Assembly: GCA_964460345.1 (NCBI GenBank)
Contig: CAYWRO010000019.1
Location: forward strand, 1 to 56,893
DNA length: 56,893 bases
Direction: 5' to 3'
Origin: CAYWRO01 sp964460345
GTDB lineage: Bacteria; Planctomycetota; Phycisphaerae; Phycisphaerales; UBA1924
The notes beneath the pieces are model-generated. The model worked only from the letters and a program-made list of their open reading frames with translations. It had not been told where the DNA came from and ran no database searches. The position numbers and the translations under genes are program-made. Positions 25,524 through 34,792 of this stretch are shown piece after piece (the first letter of the stretch is position 1; each line of letters begins with the position of its first letter).

Positions 25524-25665
25524 ATGCCAACAGAATCGACGCTGACGTTCGAAACCCAAATTTGTGCTGTCATCGGCGCGGGTTGCACCGGCGATTTACG
25601 GATCCAGGCTCATCGGAGAGTTACCGCAGACAGGACCTTGCCTTCCCGCCGAATTCAGACATCGG

Positions 25666-25926
25666 TCAAGGGGCTAGTGCGGAGCGCGTCTCTGACAAAT
25701 GAAAGGTAACCTGCCCAGTACTTGGCTCGTAGCTCAGGAGGTAGATGGCCGCCTTCTGACCGTCGGCGCCGATGCCGCCGTGCAGGTCAGTCAGCTTGAA
25801 GCCAGCAGGCTTCTGAAAGGTGCCTCGCCAGCGGGCTTCACCGACTGATTCATCTCGTTGGATGATGAAGTCGATGAACTCTGTCACAGGTGTCTGTTCC
25901 GAGAGAATACGTCCGCGCCTAGTCAT
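25666..25926 (-). CDS. Small unknown protein
   Basis: 86 residues, not recognised. The sequence looks folded and soluble: FIDFIIQRDESVGEARWRGT, then GFKLTDLHGGIGADGQKAAI and YLLSYEPSTGQVTFHL. No ribosome site is visible, but TATAGT lies 6 nt before the ATG, so a leaderless mRNA is possible. It converges on copA with nothing else between. It may be a real short gene or a remnant. Confidence 0.45.
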   Translation of the reverse strand: MTRRGRILSEQTPVTEFIDFIIQRDESVGEARWRGTFQKPAGFKLTDLHGGIGADGQKAAIYLLSYEPSTGQVTFHLSETRSALAP

Positions 25927-26067
25927 CGCACACTATAGCCTGAGGGCGTTGTTGGAAGCTACAAGTCCCTCGGCCTCAGGGCAACGGCGTGGCAACGAGC
26001 TGTGCTGGAGACTAAAAATAGGTGGCCGACGAGACGCGCGATCGTGGTCTGAAGACGTGAAGAAGTT

Positions 26068-26859
26068 CTACGGTTGGATCTCGAGCCGAGTCGCCGTGAA
26101 CTGGTCGCCCTCGATCTGTCCGCTGACAACGGCCTTCTTGGTCGCGGAGCAGAACTGGTGCGCATCGACGTGATCGGCGCCGGTGACGAGATAGGCCTTT
26201 CCGTCAATTGTCACTGCGATTTTGCAACCCTGTACGCCGTTCATGCTGTAGATGCAGCTGCCGCAGCCAACCTCAACAAGTCGGTCCGTGATCATCTGTG
26301 ACTTCTGCGCACCAGCGTCGTCCGGTCCACGGCCGTCTGCATTCCGCGGGTCGTCGGCGGGGTCCAGGTAGCTGATCTCCCACGGGCCGGTCCCGTGGAA
26401 CTGCACGATCGTGTCCCCGGTCGCCCATGCGAAGTGCTTCATGCCCGTCGGCCAATAGCCGAACGAGCCCGCCGGCATCGCCTGCCCGGCGGACTTGTCG
26501 ATCTTTTCGCCCTCCGCGATGTGGAACGTTCCGGCGATCACCGTGACGCGCTCCGCCTTCGGGTGCGTGTGCGGCGGGATTGTGTAACCGTCGGGTACCT
26601 TGACGCGGAAAACGAACGGCCCGGCCTTGGACGGATCGCCCTCCAGCACCGCGATCTCGGCGCCCGGCGGCAGCGACGCCGGACCCTCATTCCACTTGAT
26701 CTCGGCCGGGGGGTACAGCGCCATCGCGGCGAGTTCGGACTCCGGCGGCTGGAGCGCCTCCGGCTGTCCCTGCTGCAATCCTGTGCCCAGCAGGATCGCC
26801 AGTCCGACTCCGACCCCCCCAATGACGCCGGCAATCCGTATCACATTCCCATGATCCAT
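26068..26859 (-). CDS. Exported cupin protein fused to a DUF6370-like domain
   Basis: 263 residues from the ATG at 26859, which has GGGAGG just upstream. A single N-terminal hydrophobic helix (IRIAGVIGGVGVGLAILLGT) anchors or exports it. Residues 55-180 form a cupin with metal ligands in PPHTHPKAERVTVI and later MKHFAWATGD. The last 70 residues (RLVEVGCGSCIYSMNGVQGC to HQFCSATKKAVVSGQ) match DUF6370, a small Cys-rich exported domain whose CGxC motif could bind metal. Fusion of these two is unusual in my recollection. It ends the minus-strand efflux block and may handle metal or oxidative stress in the periplasm; this is inference. Confidence 0.8.
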   Translation of the reverse strand: MDHGNVIRIAGVIGGVGVGLAILLGTGLQQGQPEALQPPESELAAMALYPPAEIKWNEGPASLPPGAEIAVLEGDPSKAGPFVFRVKVPDGYTIPPHTHPKAERVTVIAGTFHIAEGEKIDKSAGQAMPAGSFGYWPTGMKHFAWATGDTIVQFHGTGPWEISYLDPADDPRNADGRGPDDAGAQKSQMITDRLVEVGCGSCIYSMNGVQGCKIAVTIDGKAYLVTGADHVDAHQFCSATKKAVVSGQIEGDQFTATRLEIQP

Positions 26860-27038
26860 GGTCTGCCTCCCGGTCGGCACCCGCTGCCCGGAAAAGAACA
26901 GGGGTGTGCCGATGACATCATAGAACATACTGGGAGTGCGGACATTCCAGGACGTCAATCAGGAGGCGCTCCGCGAATCCGACATGCGGCATGCGACAAA
27001 GGCTCGGTCCGCTTCACCGCCCGGTCACTAATTGCCGA

Positions 27039-27404
27039 TTAGCGATTTCGGCCGCCATTCGCCTCCCCAGAAACCGGTGCGGTCCTGACCTTGCCGTTCT
27101 GTAGAAGGCGCATCAGCTCATTGTGCTGCTCATCCATCTTCTGAAGAATGCGGTCTTCTGGCCGCTCCGTGCCCTGTCGGACACGAGCATTGCCGGCCGC
27201 CGACGCATCGAGCAACTGCCGGATCGAACGGAGTTCCGAGATCATTGCCGCACGCTGACTGGCTGCATCGAACGGACTGCTCTCCACGGCCTCCGCGCGC
27301 TGCTCGGGCACGGGGACGGTCCCAGTGACTTGGACAAACGTGGAACCGACAAACAGCACCGCGCTGACGCCCAGGATGATCCTGCAGGAACGCTGATTGC
27401 ACAT
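27039..27404 (-). CDS. Small exported coiled-coil protein
   Basis: 121 residues. Signal sequence at 9-30 (ILGVSAVLFVGSTFVQVTG). A helical stretch with heptads (ISELRSIRQLLDASAAG, then ILQKMDEQHNELMRLLQNG) covers the rest, ending in a basic Asn/Gly-rich tail. It sits between the small membrane protein and the cupin gene in the efflux block. No cysteines beyond Cys 2 and Cys 7, so metal binding is not indicated. Family not recognised. Confidence 0.65.
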   Translation of the reverse strand: MCNQRSCRIILGVSAVLFVGSTFVQVTGTVPVPEQRAEAVESSPFDAASQRAAMISELRSIRQLLDASAAGNARVRQGTERPEDRILQKMDEQHNELMRLLQNGKVRTAPVSGEANGGRNR

Positions 27405-27537
27405 GACAGATTCTCCTGAAAGTAGATGGTCTCACTCTACTATCGGCCCCCCTGGTGTCGACCTTCACGCGGCCAGAGACTGATGCGAGCCCCCTTCTTG
27501 GGGCGGATTGCAATCGTCGCGGCCATGGCCATCGCTG

Positions 27538-27834
27538 TCAGACCTTGGACTGTCTGAGCGACTCCTTCGCACCGGCTTTGCGGCGCTGGGCCTTTCTGTG
27601 GCCCGCTCTCCGGCGACACCATCGCCGCCACATTACGACCCAACAACCGACTGACAGAACGGTCAATCCGAAAGGAAGCACCACCAACTCGGGCGGCATG
27701 AATAGATGCCCGTGCTCGGCATAGTCGTGCGATACGACCACATATACCGCGGCGTCGGAGCCGGCCGCCAAAAGCGTGACAGCAGCCAGAAGCACAAGCG
27801 ATGACGGCGTCGTCATCACCTGATCTCGGTGCAT
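27538..27834 (-). CDS. Small two-helix membrane protein with basic tail
   Basis: 98 residues from the ATG at 27834 (another ATG is at 27816). Two transmembrane helices (SLVLLAAVTLLAAGSDAAVY and PPELVVLPFGLTVLSVGCWV) flank a short loop containing HDYAEHGH. The C-terminus is strongly basic (RRWCRRRAGHRKAQRRKAG), so it should stay in the cytoplasm. The His-containing loop, facing the periplasm, may touch metal. Downstream of the His-tailed peptide gene in the same direction. Family not recognised; longer upstream frames begin with a TTG and lack protein-like sequence. Confidence 0.6.
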   Translation of the reverse strand: MHRDQVMTTPSSLVLLAAVTLLAAGSDAAVYVVVSHDYAEHGHLFMPPELVVLPFGLTVLSVGCWVVMWRRWCRRRAGHRKAQRRKAGAKESLRQSKV

Positions 27835-27968
27835 CCCAGGTCGCGGCGGCAACCAAGGCTGTGAGCGAGCCCTTCTTCTGTGAGGGCGTCGCTTCTTCGC
27901 CTGAGTTCTTCGGTGCTTCCATCCCATCTGGCCGCCGTCTGACGCTGCCCGAGCCGGAACGCCGATTG

Positions 27969-28235
27969 TCAATGGTCGTGGCCGTCTCCCTCCTCATGGC
28001 CGTGGTCGGTGTGGTCGAGTGGGCAGTCTTTGCACTCGCCGTGCCCGACGACGCGGAGCGTGGTGCCTTCCCGGACCCAGAGATGGGCGGCGTCGCCCTC
28101 GCCGGTGACGAAGTATTCGGGTGCGCTCCGCACCGGCTGACTGGCGCTCTGCCCCATCAGCACCGCCGTGACGACGATCGCCCCGGCTCCCAGGGCCAGA
28201 CCACTGAGAAGACTGCGGTTTCCACGTACGTTCAT
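27969..28235 (-). CDS. Exported small protein with His/Cys-rich tail
   Basis: 88 residues, with AAGGAG 6 nt before the ATG. An N-terminal hydrophobic export segment (LLSGLALGAGAIVVTAVL) precedes a short domain (EYFVTGEGDAAHLWVREGTTL) and a metal-ligand tail: ECKDCPLDHTDHGHEEGDGHDH. The same HDH/DGHDH pattern occurs in the N-terminus of the CzcB-like adaptor of this block. It lies 73 nt after czcA in the same direction and probably buffers Zn, Co, Cd or Ni in the periplasm. Confidence 0.75.
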   Translation of the reverse strand: MNVRGNRSLLSGLALGAGAIVVTAVLMGQSASQPVRSAPEYFVTGEGDAAHLWVREGTTLRVVGHGECKDCPLDHTDHGHEEGDGHDH

Positions 28236-28308
28236 CGGAATCTCCTTGCATTCGAGGTTCAGCGGCCCCAAGCCGCTTCTGAGGACACACCCCCGCACGG
28301 CGCGAGGA

Positions 28309-31300
28309 TCATGACGTTGGGCCGTTGTCAGACGGATCGGGCCGGGCCTGCGAGCGGGCTGCGCCCACGGGCGCCGAGTCCGCCGGCACTTCCAGCGGAC
28401 CCTCCTCTGAGGCCTCCCACGGCTCGGCCACCGGCTCCGGGAGCCCGCTCGGATCGCGCCCCGTGAAGATGTGGTACAGCGCCGGCAGCACGACCAGCGT
28501 CAGCAACGTACTGGTGACCAATCCGCCGATGACGACCGTCGCCAGCGGCTTCTGCACCTCGGCGCCCCGGCCGTGCGCCAGCGCCATCGGCACAAAGCCG
28601 AGACTCGCCACCGTCGCCGTCATGAGCACCGGCCGCAGCCGCGTGATGCTTCCGCGAATCAGCGCCTCGGTCCGCGGTAGCCCCTCGTCGCGGAGTTGGT
28701 TGATGAAGGTCACCATTACCAGCCCGTTGAGCACAGCCACGCCCGAGAGGGCGATGAAGCCGACGGCCGCGGAAATCGAGAAGGGCATGCCACGCAGCCA
28801 GAGTGCCAGCACGCCGCCGCTCAGCCCCAGCGGCACGGCGCTGAAGACCAGCAGCGAGTACTTGACGCTCTTGAACGTGCTGAAGAGGAGCAGGAAGATC
28901 AGGAAGAAGCAGATCGGCACGACGAGCATCAGGCGCTGCTTGGCGGCCAGAAGGTTCTCGAACTGCCCGCCCCAGTCCAGCCACCCGCCCGGCGGGAGCG
29001 CCACGGCGGCAACTTTCGCCTGCGCCTCCTCGACGAAGGAGCCCAGATCGCGGCCGCGGACGTTCGCCTGCACCACGATCCGGCGCTTGCCGTTCTCGCG
29101 GCTCACCTGGTTGGGGCCTTCGGCGATCTGCACGTCCGCCAGGTGCCCCAGCGGGACGAAGCCCATCCAGCCGTCGTCGCCAAGACCCGGCAGCCCGGCG
29201 TCGCCCGTGGAGGCAAGCCGGACCGGCTCGCCGGTGGTCTGGCCCTCCGGCAGCGGGATCGGCAGGTTGGGCAGCGCCGCGATGCTGCCGCGAAGTTCAT
29301 CGGGAAGGCGCACGACCAGGTCGAAGCGCCGGTCGCCCTCGAAGACCTGCCCGGCCTCCTTACCGCCCATCGCGGCGGCCACGACCGCCTGCACCTCGGC
29401 GACGCTGAGGCCGTGGCGCGAGATCGCCGCGCGATCGACGTCAACGGTGAGGACCGGCAGGCCCTCCGTCTGCTCGACCTTCACGTCCGCGGCCCCCGGG
29501 ATCGACTGGAGCACCGCGGCGATCTGCTGGGCCGTCTCCTGCATCGCTCCAAAGTCGTCGCCGTACACCTTCACCGCCACATCCCCGCGGACGCCGGCGA
29601 TAAGTTCGTTGAAGCGCATCTCGATGGGTTGGGTGAACTCGTAGTTGTTGCCCGGCAGCATCCGCAAGGTCAGCTCCAGCAGCTTGATGAGTTTGCCTTT
29701 GTGGCTGTCTGGCGCCGGCCCTTCCCCGTGCTCGTCGGCGTGCGCGCCCTGGATTGCAGCCAGTTCCTCTTTCTTCTCCTCGATGAGCGCTTCGAGTTCC
29801 TCCTCGCTCCGCCACTCCGCTTCCGGCTTGAGGATGATGAACGCATCGGAGACGTTGGGCGGCATCGGGTCGGCAGCGAGTTCGGCGGTGCCCGACTTGG
29901 AAAAGACGAACTCTACCTCGGGAAACAAGGAGACGACGCGCTCCACCTCGAACTGCATGCGCTGGTTCTGCGTGACCGAGGTCGACGGGATGCGCATCGC
30001 GTGCATCGCGATGTCCCCCTCGTCGAGTGTGGGAATGAACTCCTGGCCCAGGCGCGTGAACAGCCAGCCGGAGGCGGCGAAGGCCACGACCGCGGCGACC
30101 ACCACCCACCACCGTAGCCGGATCGCCAGGCGCAGCACCGGCTCGTACCCGGCCTTCGCCCAGCGGATCAAAAACATGTCCTTCTCCGTCACGCGGCCGC
30201 GGATCAGGATCGCGACCATCGCCGGGACGAAGGTCAACGACAGGATGAAGGCCGCGACCAGCGCAAAGATGACGGTTAGCGCCATCGGGTGGAACATCTT
30301 CCCAGCGACGCCGGTGAGCGCCAGGATCGGGAAGTAGACGGTGATAATGATCGCCTCGCCGAAAGCGGTGGCGGTGCGGACCTGCTTGCTGGCCTCGAAG
30401 ACGACGTGCAAGCGCTCCTGGAGCGTCAGCAACCGTCCCTTGCGGTGCTGCTCTTCCGCGAGGCGTCGAAGGCAGTTCTCGACGATGATGACCGATCCGT
30501 CCACGATGAGGCCGAAGTCGATCGCGCCCAGCGACATCAGGTTGCCGCTCACCTCGTTCTGCACCATGCCGGTCGCCGTCATCAGCATTGCCAAGGGGAT
30601 CGCCAAGGCGCAGATCAGGGCGGCGCGAACGTTGCCCAGCAGCAGGAGGAGCACGACGATGACGAGGATCGCGCCTTCGAAGAGGTTCTTCTCGATGGTG
30701 CGAATGGTCGCGTCCACCAGTTTCGTCCGATTGAGAACTTCCTTCGCGCGAATCCCGAGGGGCAGTGAGCGGCTGATCTCCTCCATCTTGCGATCCACGG
30801 CCGCCGCGACGGTGCGGCTGTTAGCGCCGATGAGCATGACCGCCGTCCCGACGACCACTTCCTCGCCGTCCTCGCTCGCTGAGCCTGATCGCAGTTCCCG
30901 TCCTACACCCACGCCTCCGGGCACGACGATGTCCCGGACCAGGATGGGGATGCCGTTGCGCGTCCCCACCGCGATCTGGCTGATCTGCCCCACGGAGTCG
31001 ATGCGCCCCGTCACACGAACCACGTAACTCTCGCCCTTGTGCTCGACGTAGCCGGCGCCGACGGCGGCGTTGTTCGCCTCAAGCGCTTCGATCACGTCGC
31101 CGAAGGTCAGACCGTACGACACCAGCTTCATCGGGTCCGGCTGGACGTGGTACTGCTTGACATAGCCGCCGATGGCGTCCACGCCCGCCACGTCCTCGAC
31201 GGACTTGAGCTGCGGCCGGATGATCCAGTCTTGGACTTCGCGCAAATACGACGCCAGTTCAAGGTCCGAGCGGAGCCGCTGCCCTCCCTGGGTCAGGTAC

Positions 31301-31803
31301 GAGCCGTCGCTCTGCCACCCGGGCCGGCCGTCACGCACCTCCGCACCCTCGCCGCGCGGGTGCTCGTACTCGACGGTGTACATGTAGACCTCGCCCAGGC
31401 CGGTGGCGATCGCCCCCATGGTCGGCTCCGCGCCGGGGGGCAAACTCTCTGCGGCCTCACCGAGCCGCTCGCTGACCTGCTGGCGGGCGAAGTAGATGCT
31501 CACATCGTCCTCGAAAATCGCGGTGACCTGCGAGAAGCCGTTCCGCGACAGCGAACGCGTGGAGTCCAGGCCCGGGATGCCCGCCAAGGCCGTCTCGATC
31601 GGGTAGGTGACCTGCGTCTCGATCTCGCCGGGCGAGAGCGACGCGTACACGGTGTTGATCTGGATCTGGTTGTTCGTGATGTCCGGGACGGCGTCGATCG
31701 GCAGCCGCTTGAGCGAATACGCGCCCAGCGCCGCCGCCATGATCGTCAGCAGCACGATGAGCCAGCGGTTCCGGATCGAGAAATGGAGGATTGCTTCAAG
31801 CAT
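28309..31803 (-). CDS. czcA: Heavy-metal RND pump, CzcA type
   Basis: 1164 residues. Family start MLEAILHFSIRNRWLIVLLT and LPIDAVPDITNNQIQINTVY are clear. The transmembrane-4 signature DFGLIVDGSVIIVEN, with D-x-x-x-x-x-D-x-x-x-x-x-x-E, is that of divalent metal pumps (Zn, Co, Cd, Ni) and contrasts with the Cus-type pump at 19303. An insertion near residues 145-185 (YEHPRGEGAEVRDGRPGW) lengthens the porter domain, and another near 690-715 is rich in Glu, Lys and His (EKKEELAAIQGAHADEHGEG). It pumps metal using the proton gradient and needs the adaptor and duct encoded just upstream. Confidence 0.93.
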   Translation of the reverse strand: MLEAILHFSIRNRWLIVLLTIMAAALGAYSLKRLPIDAVPDITNNQIQINTVYASLSPGEIETQVTYPIETALAGIPGLDSTRSLSRNGFSQVTAIFEDDVSIYFARQQVSERLGEAAESLPPGAEPTMGAIATGLGEVYMYTVEYEHPRGEGAEVRDGRPGWQSDGSYLTQGGQRLRSDLELASYLREVQDWIIRPQLKSVEDVAGVDAIGGYVKQYHVQPDPMKLVSYGLTFGDVIEALEANNAAVGAGYVEHKGESYVVRVTGRIDSVGQISQIAVGTRNGIPILVRDIVVPGGVGVGRELRSGSASEDGEEVVVGTAVMLIGANSRTVAAAVDRKMEEISRSLPLGIRAKEVLNRTKLVDATIRTIEKNLFEGAILVIVVLLLLLGNVRAALICALAIPLAMLMTATGMVQNEVSGNLMSLGAIDFGLIVDGSVIIVENCLRRLAEEQHRKGRLLTLQERLHVVFEASKQVRTATAFGEAIIITVYFPILALTGVAGKMFHPMALTVIFALVAAFILSLTFVPAMVAILIRGRVTEKDMFLIRWAKAGYEPVLRLAIRLRWWVVVAAVVAFAASGWLFTRLGQEFIPTLDEGDIAMHAMRIPSTSVTQNQRMQFEVERVVSLFPEVEFVFSKSGTAELAADPMPPNVSDAFIILKPEAEWRSEEELEALIEEKKEELAAIQGAHADEHGEGPAPDSHKGKLIKLLELTLRMLPGNNYEFTQPIEMRFNELIAGVRGDVAVKVYGDDFGAMQETAQQIAAVLQSIPGAADVKVEQTEGLPVLTVDVDRAAISRHGLSVAEVQAVVAAAMGGKEAGQVFEGDRRFDLVVRLPDELRGSIAALPNLPIPLPEGQTTGEPVRLASTGDAGLPGLGDDGWMGFVPLGHLADVQIAEGPNQVSRENGKRRIVVQANVRGRDLGSFVEEAQAKVAAVALPPGGWLDWGGQFENLLAAKQRLMLVVPICFFLIFLLLFSTFKSVKYSLLVFSAVPLGLSGGVLALWLRGMPFSISAAVGFIALSGVAVLNGLVMVTFINQLRDEGLPRTEALIRGSITRLRPVLMTATVASLGFVPMALAHGRGAEVQKPLATVVIGGLVTSTLLTLVVLPALYHIFTGRDPSGLPEPVAEPWEASEEGPLEVPADSAPVGAARSQARPDPSDNGPTS

Positions 31804-31830
31804 GGTCTTGGTTCCGCGAAAAATCGAGGA

Positions 31831-33195
31831 TCAGTGGACGTGCTTTGCGGAACTCTTGCCGAGATCCGCCTTGAGCACAAAGGTGCTGGACGCGACGAAG
31901 AACTCGCCTTCGACGAGCCCGGCATAAATCGGAACGAGGCCGCCGACGGGATCCCCCGCCTGGACGATGCGCTTCGCGAACGTGTTCGGCTCGCCCGCGA
32001 CCGGGACGAAGACGACCGGTTCGCCTTCCAGGGTCTGGATCGCCGCCTCCGGCACCGCGACGGTGGGGGGCGCCGGCTCGCCCGAAGCCACGATCTCCAC
32101 CTGCGCGAAGGCGCCGGGCTTGAACACAGCGTGGTCTCCCGGCACTTCGATCCGCACTTCCGTTGTGCGAGTGTCGGGATCAACCATTGGGGAGATGTAC
32201 GACACGGCCCCTTCGAACTTCGCGCCGCGCACACCTCCGACGCTGACCCAGGCCTGAGCGCCGACGGCGACGTCGCCCAAATGCGCTTCGGGCACCTCGG
32301 CGATCACCCAGACGGTGCTCGTGTCGGCGATGACCATGAGCGCGTCGCGCTCCGGGCTGACGAGTTCACCGAGCGTGACTTCTCTGGCGACGATCTCCCC
32401 GGCGATCGGCGCACGCACCTGGAACTTGGGATTGACTTCGCCCGATTCCAGCAGTTGCTGCACCGCTTCCTCGCCCATCCCGAGGATGTGCAGCCGGTTT
32501 TCGGCGGCGGAGACGGCCGACTGGGCCGATTTCTGTGCGGCGAGGGCGGCCTTGTACTCGGCCTCGCGGCGCTGCACCTCGGTGAGGGAGATTCCCTGCG
32601 TTTCGTCATAGAGCTGCTGCGCGCGCCGCCACGCCGCCTCGGCTAGGTCGACCGCCGGCCCCGAGGTCTCCAGGTCGGTGCGCTTGACGAGCAGTTCGCT
32701 CTGCGCCTGGCCCAGTTCCGGGCTCTCGATGACCATGAGCACGTCGCCGACCTGCACGTCGTCGCCCAGCCGGGCGTTGATCTCGGCCACCCACCCCTGC
32801 AGCACGGATCCCACGTGCGCCATCGCCTCCGTGTTGAAGGCGATGCGGGCCGGGGCCACGAAGGTCGGGCGAATTTCCCACAACTGCGCCGTCTCGATCG
32901 TGATCCCGGTTCGCTCGACCGCCTCGGCGGTGAGCGTGACCTCGTCCGTGTGCTCGCCCTCACCCCCGTGATCATGCCCATCGCCCTCGGCGTGCCCCGC
33001 CTCCGCTTCGCCGCCGTGGTCGTGCCCGTCTCCCTCGGTGTGCGCGGCCTCGGGGAGCGGGGGCGCATCCCCGTCGCACGCCGTCAGCGGAATGAGCAAG
33101 ATGGACAGCAGCGCTGCGCCGGCCGCCAGATGGCATGTTCTCCCGCCGGATGGGAGGCGCTTGATCGCGGCGGCGGTGTATTCAACGATGGACAT
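31831..33195 (-). CDS. czcB: Membrane fusion lipoprotein, CzcB type, with His-rich N-terminal repeat
   Basis: 454 residues. A lipoprotein signal ends at LLIPLTAC. Directly after it comes a duplicated His/Asp motif, HTEGDGHDHGGE and HAEGDGHDHGGE, a probable metal scavenger. The adaptor core follows: LTAEAVERTGITIETAQLWE, GWVAEINARLGDDVQVGDVL and the barrel region VEIVASGEPAPPTVAVPE. No DUF3347 tail, unlike the CusB of the other block. AGGAG 9 nt upstream supports the start; the gap to czcA is 27 nt. It links the inner pump to the duct and may transfer Zn/Co/Cd. Confidence 0.92.
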   Translation of the reverse strand: MSIVEYTAAAIKRLPSGGRTCHLAAGAALLSILLIPLTACDGDAPPLPEAAHTEGDGHDHGGEAEAGHAEGDGHDHGGEGEHTDEVTLTAEAVERTGITIETAQLWEIRPTFVAPARIAFNTEAMAHVGSVLQGWVAEINARLGDDVQVGDVLMVIESPELGQAQSELLVKRTDLETSGPAVDLAEAAWRRAQQLYDETQGISLTEVQRREAEYKAALAAQKSAQSAVSAAENRLHILGMGEEAVQQLLESGEVNPKFQVRAPIAGEIVAREVTLGELVSPERDALMVIADTSTVWVIAEVPEAHLGDVAVGAQAWVSVGGVRGAKFEGAVSYISPMVDPDTRTTEVRIEVPGDHAVFKPGAFAQVEIVASGEPAPPTVAVPEAAIQTLEGEPVVFVPVAGEPNTFAKRIVQAGDPVGGLVPIYAGLVEGEFFVASSTFVLKADLGKSSAKHVH

Positions 33196-33231
33196 GAGGT
33201 CGATGCTCCTATTGGGGCCTGACGAGGCCCG

Positions 33232-34680
33232 CTAGTTGCTGTTTCCTTTGGCCACCGGCTGTGAACGCTCCATCGCCGACGCCTGCTCATCTGTTTCAGG
33301 GGTCTCTTTATCCCCCGGGCGCATGGCCGCATCGGCCGCGCCCGCCCCGCCCACCGCGCGCTCCAGCCGCACCTGCGCGACGGTCGCGGCCCGTTCTAGT
33401 TCGATCGCCCGGGCGAGCGCCGCCTGCAGGTCCTGCTCGGCCAGAAACAGCGCAGTAATGTCGGCCAGCCCGTTGCGGAAGGCCGCTTCGGCGAGGGCGC
33501 GCCGCTCCTCCTGGAGCGGGATCAGTTCATCGCGGACTCGCGCCAGGTTGGCCTCGGTGCGAGCCAGCGCCTCGTGGGCGCGGCGGACATCCTCCACGAC
33601 GAGGCGCCTGGCCCCGGTCAGATCGTGCCGCGCTTCAATTATCTCGGCCGTCGCGCGCTCGCGCCGGGCCTGCCCCATGTCGAAGACTGGCACCGGCAGC
33701 GAAGCCGCCGGCCCGACCGCCCATTCGCCGCCGTCGCGCTCGGCGTCCACGCCCGCCTCCGCCCCCTCAAAGGGGAGCAGCCCGGCCAGCGCGAGCCGGT
33801 CTCCAAGGGCGGCCAGCCGCCACCGGATCGCCTCCACCTCCGGTCGATGGGCCAGCGCCGCGTCCACCCAGTCAGACTCGGTCCCGGCCACCGGCCGCGG
33901 CGCGGCCCACGCATCCAAGGCCCACTCGGCGTCGCTGGAGGGCTCGCCGATAAGGCGGGCCAACTGCAGCCGTTCATCGCGGCGCTCCCGCCGTCGTTCG
34001 GCGATCTCGACCTCAAGTTCAATCAACTGCGTCCGCAGCGTCGCCAGGTCCTGCCGGGTGCCCTCGCCCGCCTCCAGCCGCGCCCGCTCCTGTTCGACCA
34101 GATCCTCGATGATCGCCCGGCGGCGCTCCAGCAGCGGCAGCAGCCCGTCCAGCGCCTGCACCACCGCATACCGCTCCTGGATCTGGGCGGCCGAGTCCAG
34201 CGCGACCACCAGCGCCTCGGCCGCGGCGGAGCGCAACTGATTGTCAGCGGCGCTCGCCTCGCGCGGCCGCCGCAGCAGCGCGAGGAGGTCTTGCGCGATC
34301 GACGCCTCGATCGTCGGGCGGCCCCCGCTCTCCGGGATGCGCAGCGCCAGGCTCAGGATCGGGTTGGGCAGCAGCCGCGACTGCTTGGCATCCGCCAGCG
34401 CCGCCCGCACCCGGGCCAGCGCGGCCTGGATCTCCGGATCGCTCCTCACCCCGCGGTTGACGGCCTCGGTGATCGTGAGCGTCTCCTCATCGGCCAGCTC
34501 GTCAAGCGGCCCGCCCTCGACGTGAAACTCGATCGCGCTCTCCAGCCCGACCGCCGCGGCCATGGCCGAGGGCACGTCCAGCCGAGGCCGGGAGTTCGTG
34601 CACGCCGCCAGTGGAAGCCCCGCCAGCAGCACCAAAGCGCCGAGGCCGCCCGCGCGGCTGTAGCCCGCATCATCAATCAT
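33232..34680 (-). CDS. czcC: Outer-membrane efflux lipoprotein, CzcC type (TolC family)
   Basis: 482 residues from the ATG at 34680, backed by GAGAGG. A lipobox (LPLAAC) follows the signal. Two TolC-type coiled-coil repeats are visible, the first at ETLTITEAVNRGVRSDPEIQ, the second around ALAHRPEVEAIRWRLAALGD. A long Arg/Ala/Glu-rich helix (LIELEVEIAERRRERRDERL) is typical. The C-terminal tail beyond residue 450 is polar and low complexity. It is the exit duct for the CzcBA pump, 36 nt upstream of czcB. Confidence 0.9.
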   Translation of the reverse strand: MIDDAGYSRAGGLGALVLLAGLPLAACTNSRPRLDVPSAMAAAVGLESAIEFHVEGGPLDELADEETLTITEAVNRGVRSDPEIQAALARVRAALADAKQSRLLPNPILSLALRIPESGGRPTIEASIAQDLLALLRRPREASAADNQLRSAAAEALVVALDSAAQIQERYAVVQALDGLLPLLERRRAIIEDLVEQERARLEAGEGTRQDLATLRTQLIELEVEIAERRRERRDERLQLARLIGEPSSDAEWALDAWAAPRPVAGTESDWVDAALAHRPEVEAIRWRLAALGDRLALAGLLPFEGAEAGVDAERDGGEWAVGPAASLPVPVFDMGQARRERATAEIIEARHDLTGARRLVVEDVRRAHEALARTEANLARVRDELIPLQEERRALAEAAFRNGLADITALFLAEQDLQAALARAIELERAATVAQVRLERAVGGAGAADAAMRPGDKETPETDEQASAMERSQPVAKGNSN

Positions 34681-34792
34681 CGTTGCCCTCTCTATGTAGG
34701 ACGGAAGAAACGCCTGATCCTGCCAGATGCGCAACGTCCGCGACGACCGCGCCGCAGCGCTCGCCGGTCCCGGACGGGGAAGGGTCAGCGTT

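Noticed and set aside
28696..32646. Long plus-strand frames over the czcA/czcB region (e.g. 28696-30117 and 31039-32646)
   Set aside because: Both lie antisense to RND pump and adaptor genes with clear motifs. Their translations are Arg/His/Asp-rich without fold-like patterns.
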